From Asparagopsis taxiformis (taxonomy: Eukaryota > Rhodophyta > Florideophyceae > Bonnemaisoniales > Bonnemaisoniaceae): 64,000 nt of DNA. Below the pieces are notes generated by a model, which did no database searches, was not told where the DNA came from, and saw only the letters and a program-made list of their open reading frames with translations. Each line of letters opens with the position of its first letter. The first letter of the stretch is position 1. The stretch is taken from contig JALQPE010002152.1 in the NCBI GenBank assembly GCA_030407315.1, forward strand, positions 1 to 64,000, given 5' to 3'. Below are positions 63,404 through 64,000 of this stretch, piece after piece. A program made the translations under genes and the position numbers.

Positions 63404-64000
63404 ATCATCTTGGTCACTGAGGAAAAATTAAACAGTATTACGAAGCCCATTACTATGCTCCTGAAGTTCGCTCCCTCCTACTCCAGGCGAAGAGCTAGGA
63501 ATTAAAGAGTCAGTTGAAAAAGAAGAACGGTCAGCATCATAATTGATAGATTCCATCTCAGAACAAGTAGATTTCTCGTTCGTCGCAGCAGTAAGTCTCT
63601 CTCAGCTGGTGCAATTGAAATAGTAGTTCACTCCTCTGTAGAATCTGAGGCTCTTTTCGGAGTGTTTCCATCTCCGTATTTATGTTTAGACTCTGAAAAT
63701 ATGGATACATCCCTAGCACTTTGAAATGAGAAATGAGTCAGAGGATATGTCAGGCATCATTTGTTTTATGCTAAGATGTAAGTTCGATCGAAAGAGCGGG
63801 AAATTTGGCTACACATCGTTTGGAGCACTGAAACTGATTTCACGTAACGTTCTATAATGTCATGAAAGCCCTCATGATCATATCTAGTCCAACGGTGATT
63901 TGACTGAAGCATTCAGCGAACCGGAACACCGTAATAAGCTAGGCTTTGCTGGGGATAGAAGTGCAGGATGACAACGACATGGACCTATTTTCCGATACTG
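63404..64000. other. No supported gene at the right edge
   Basis: AT-rich sequence up to the window end; nothing recognisable. Confidence 0.4.

Overview
The window is nuclear DNA of a eukaryote, most likely a red alga of the Chondrus/Gracilaria kind, though I cannot prove the species. Long uninterrupted reading frames, a plant-type (group III) phosphofructokinase, a eukaryotic acetyl-CoA carboxylase fragment, a chromodomain Ty3/gypsy remnant, a piggyBac element and a TNP2/CMC-like transposase all point that way. There are no operons, no Shine-Dalgarno pattern and no clear spliceosomal introns. Most of the sequence is mobile DNA and repeats. Host genes are few and mostly damaged.

The main content is a repeated gene set that looks like an undescribed mobile or parasitic element carrying its own chromatin-modifying enzymes. 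Four families recur. (M) is a ParB-like domain fused to a beta-type N6A/N4C DNA methyltransferase fused to a SET domain. (A) is a protein with a Tudor-like N-terminus and a coiled coil. (B) is a coiled-coil protein with a nuclear-localisation-like basic patch. (D) is a 2-oxoglutarate/Fe(II) dioxygenase, with an N-terminal Cys/His cluster in the best copy. Copy 1 spans about 2.3-11.6 kb in the order M-, A+, B-, D+. A second group at 17.2-25.2 kb has A+, B'-, M-. A third at 26.4-32.6 kb has D-, B+ and a remnant of M+, which is copy 1 inverted with A missing. The divergent B/D pair is separated in both cases by an array of short palindromes of the type CAGTAAA-TTTACTG. A third array of this type lies at 45.2-46.3 kb, upstream of the transposase gene. 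I infer that the gene set writes, reads and erases DNA or histone marks on the element.

Region by region: 0-0.2 kb, end of an unknown gene. 0.6-2.0 kb, nested repeats built from a 37-bp palindrome. 2.3-11.6 kb, element copy 1. 11.8-14.0 kb, GGACGTCC-rich repeats and a G-rich tract. 14.0-16.2 kb, retroelement debris. 17.2-32.6 kb, the second and third element groups with fold-back and MITE insertions. 32.7-35.4 kb, 116-118-bp satellite arrays. 36.6-37.5 kb, SNF2 helicase fragment. 37.6-40.8 kb, phosphofructokinase pseudogene interrupted by an acetyl-CoA carboxylase fragment. 41.3-42.3 kb, CorA-type transporter with a frameshift. 43.5-47.3 kb, AT-rich DNA, palindrome array and MITE. 47.7-51.7 kb, transposase. 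52-57 kb, repeats and weak ORFs. 57.0-59.8 kb, piggyBac with inverted terminal repeats. 59.9-63.4 kb, two further broken ORFs.

Two window-wide patterns stand out. First, many unrelated perfect or near-perfect palindromes of 26-78 bp with spacers of 0-10 nt. Second, several long frames broken only by in-frame stop codons, with the frame otherwise kept. Family names rest on motifs read by eye; no database search was run.
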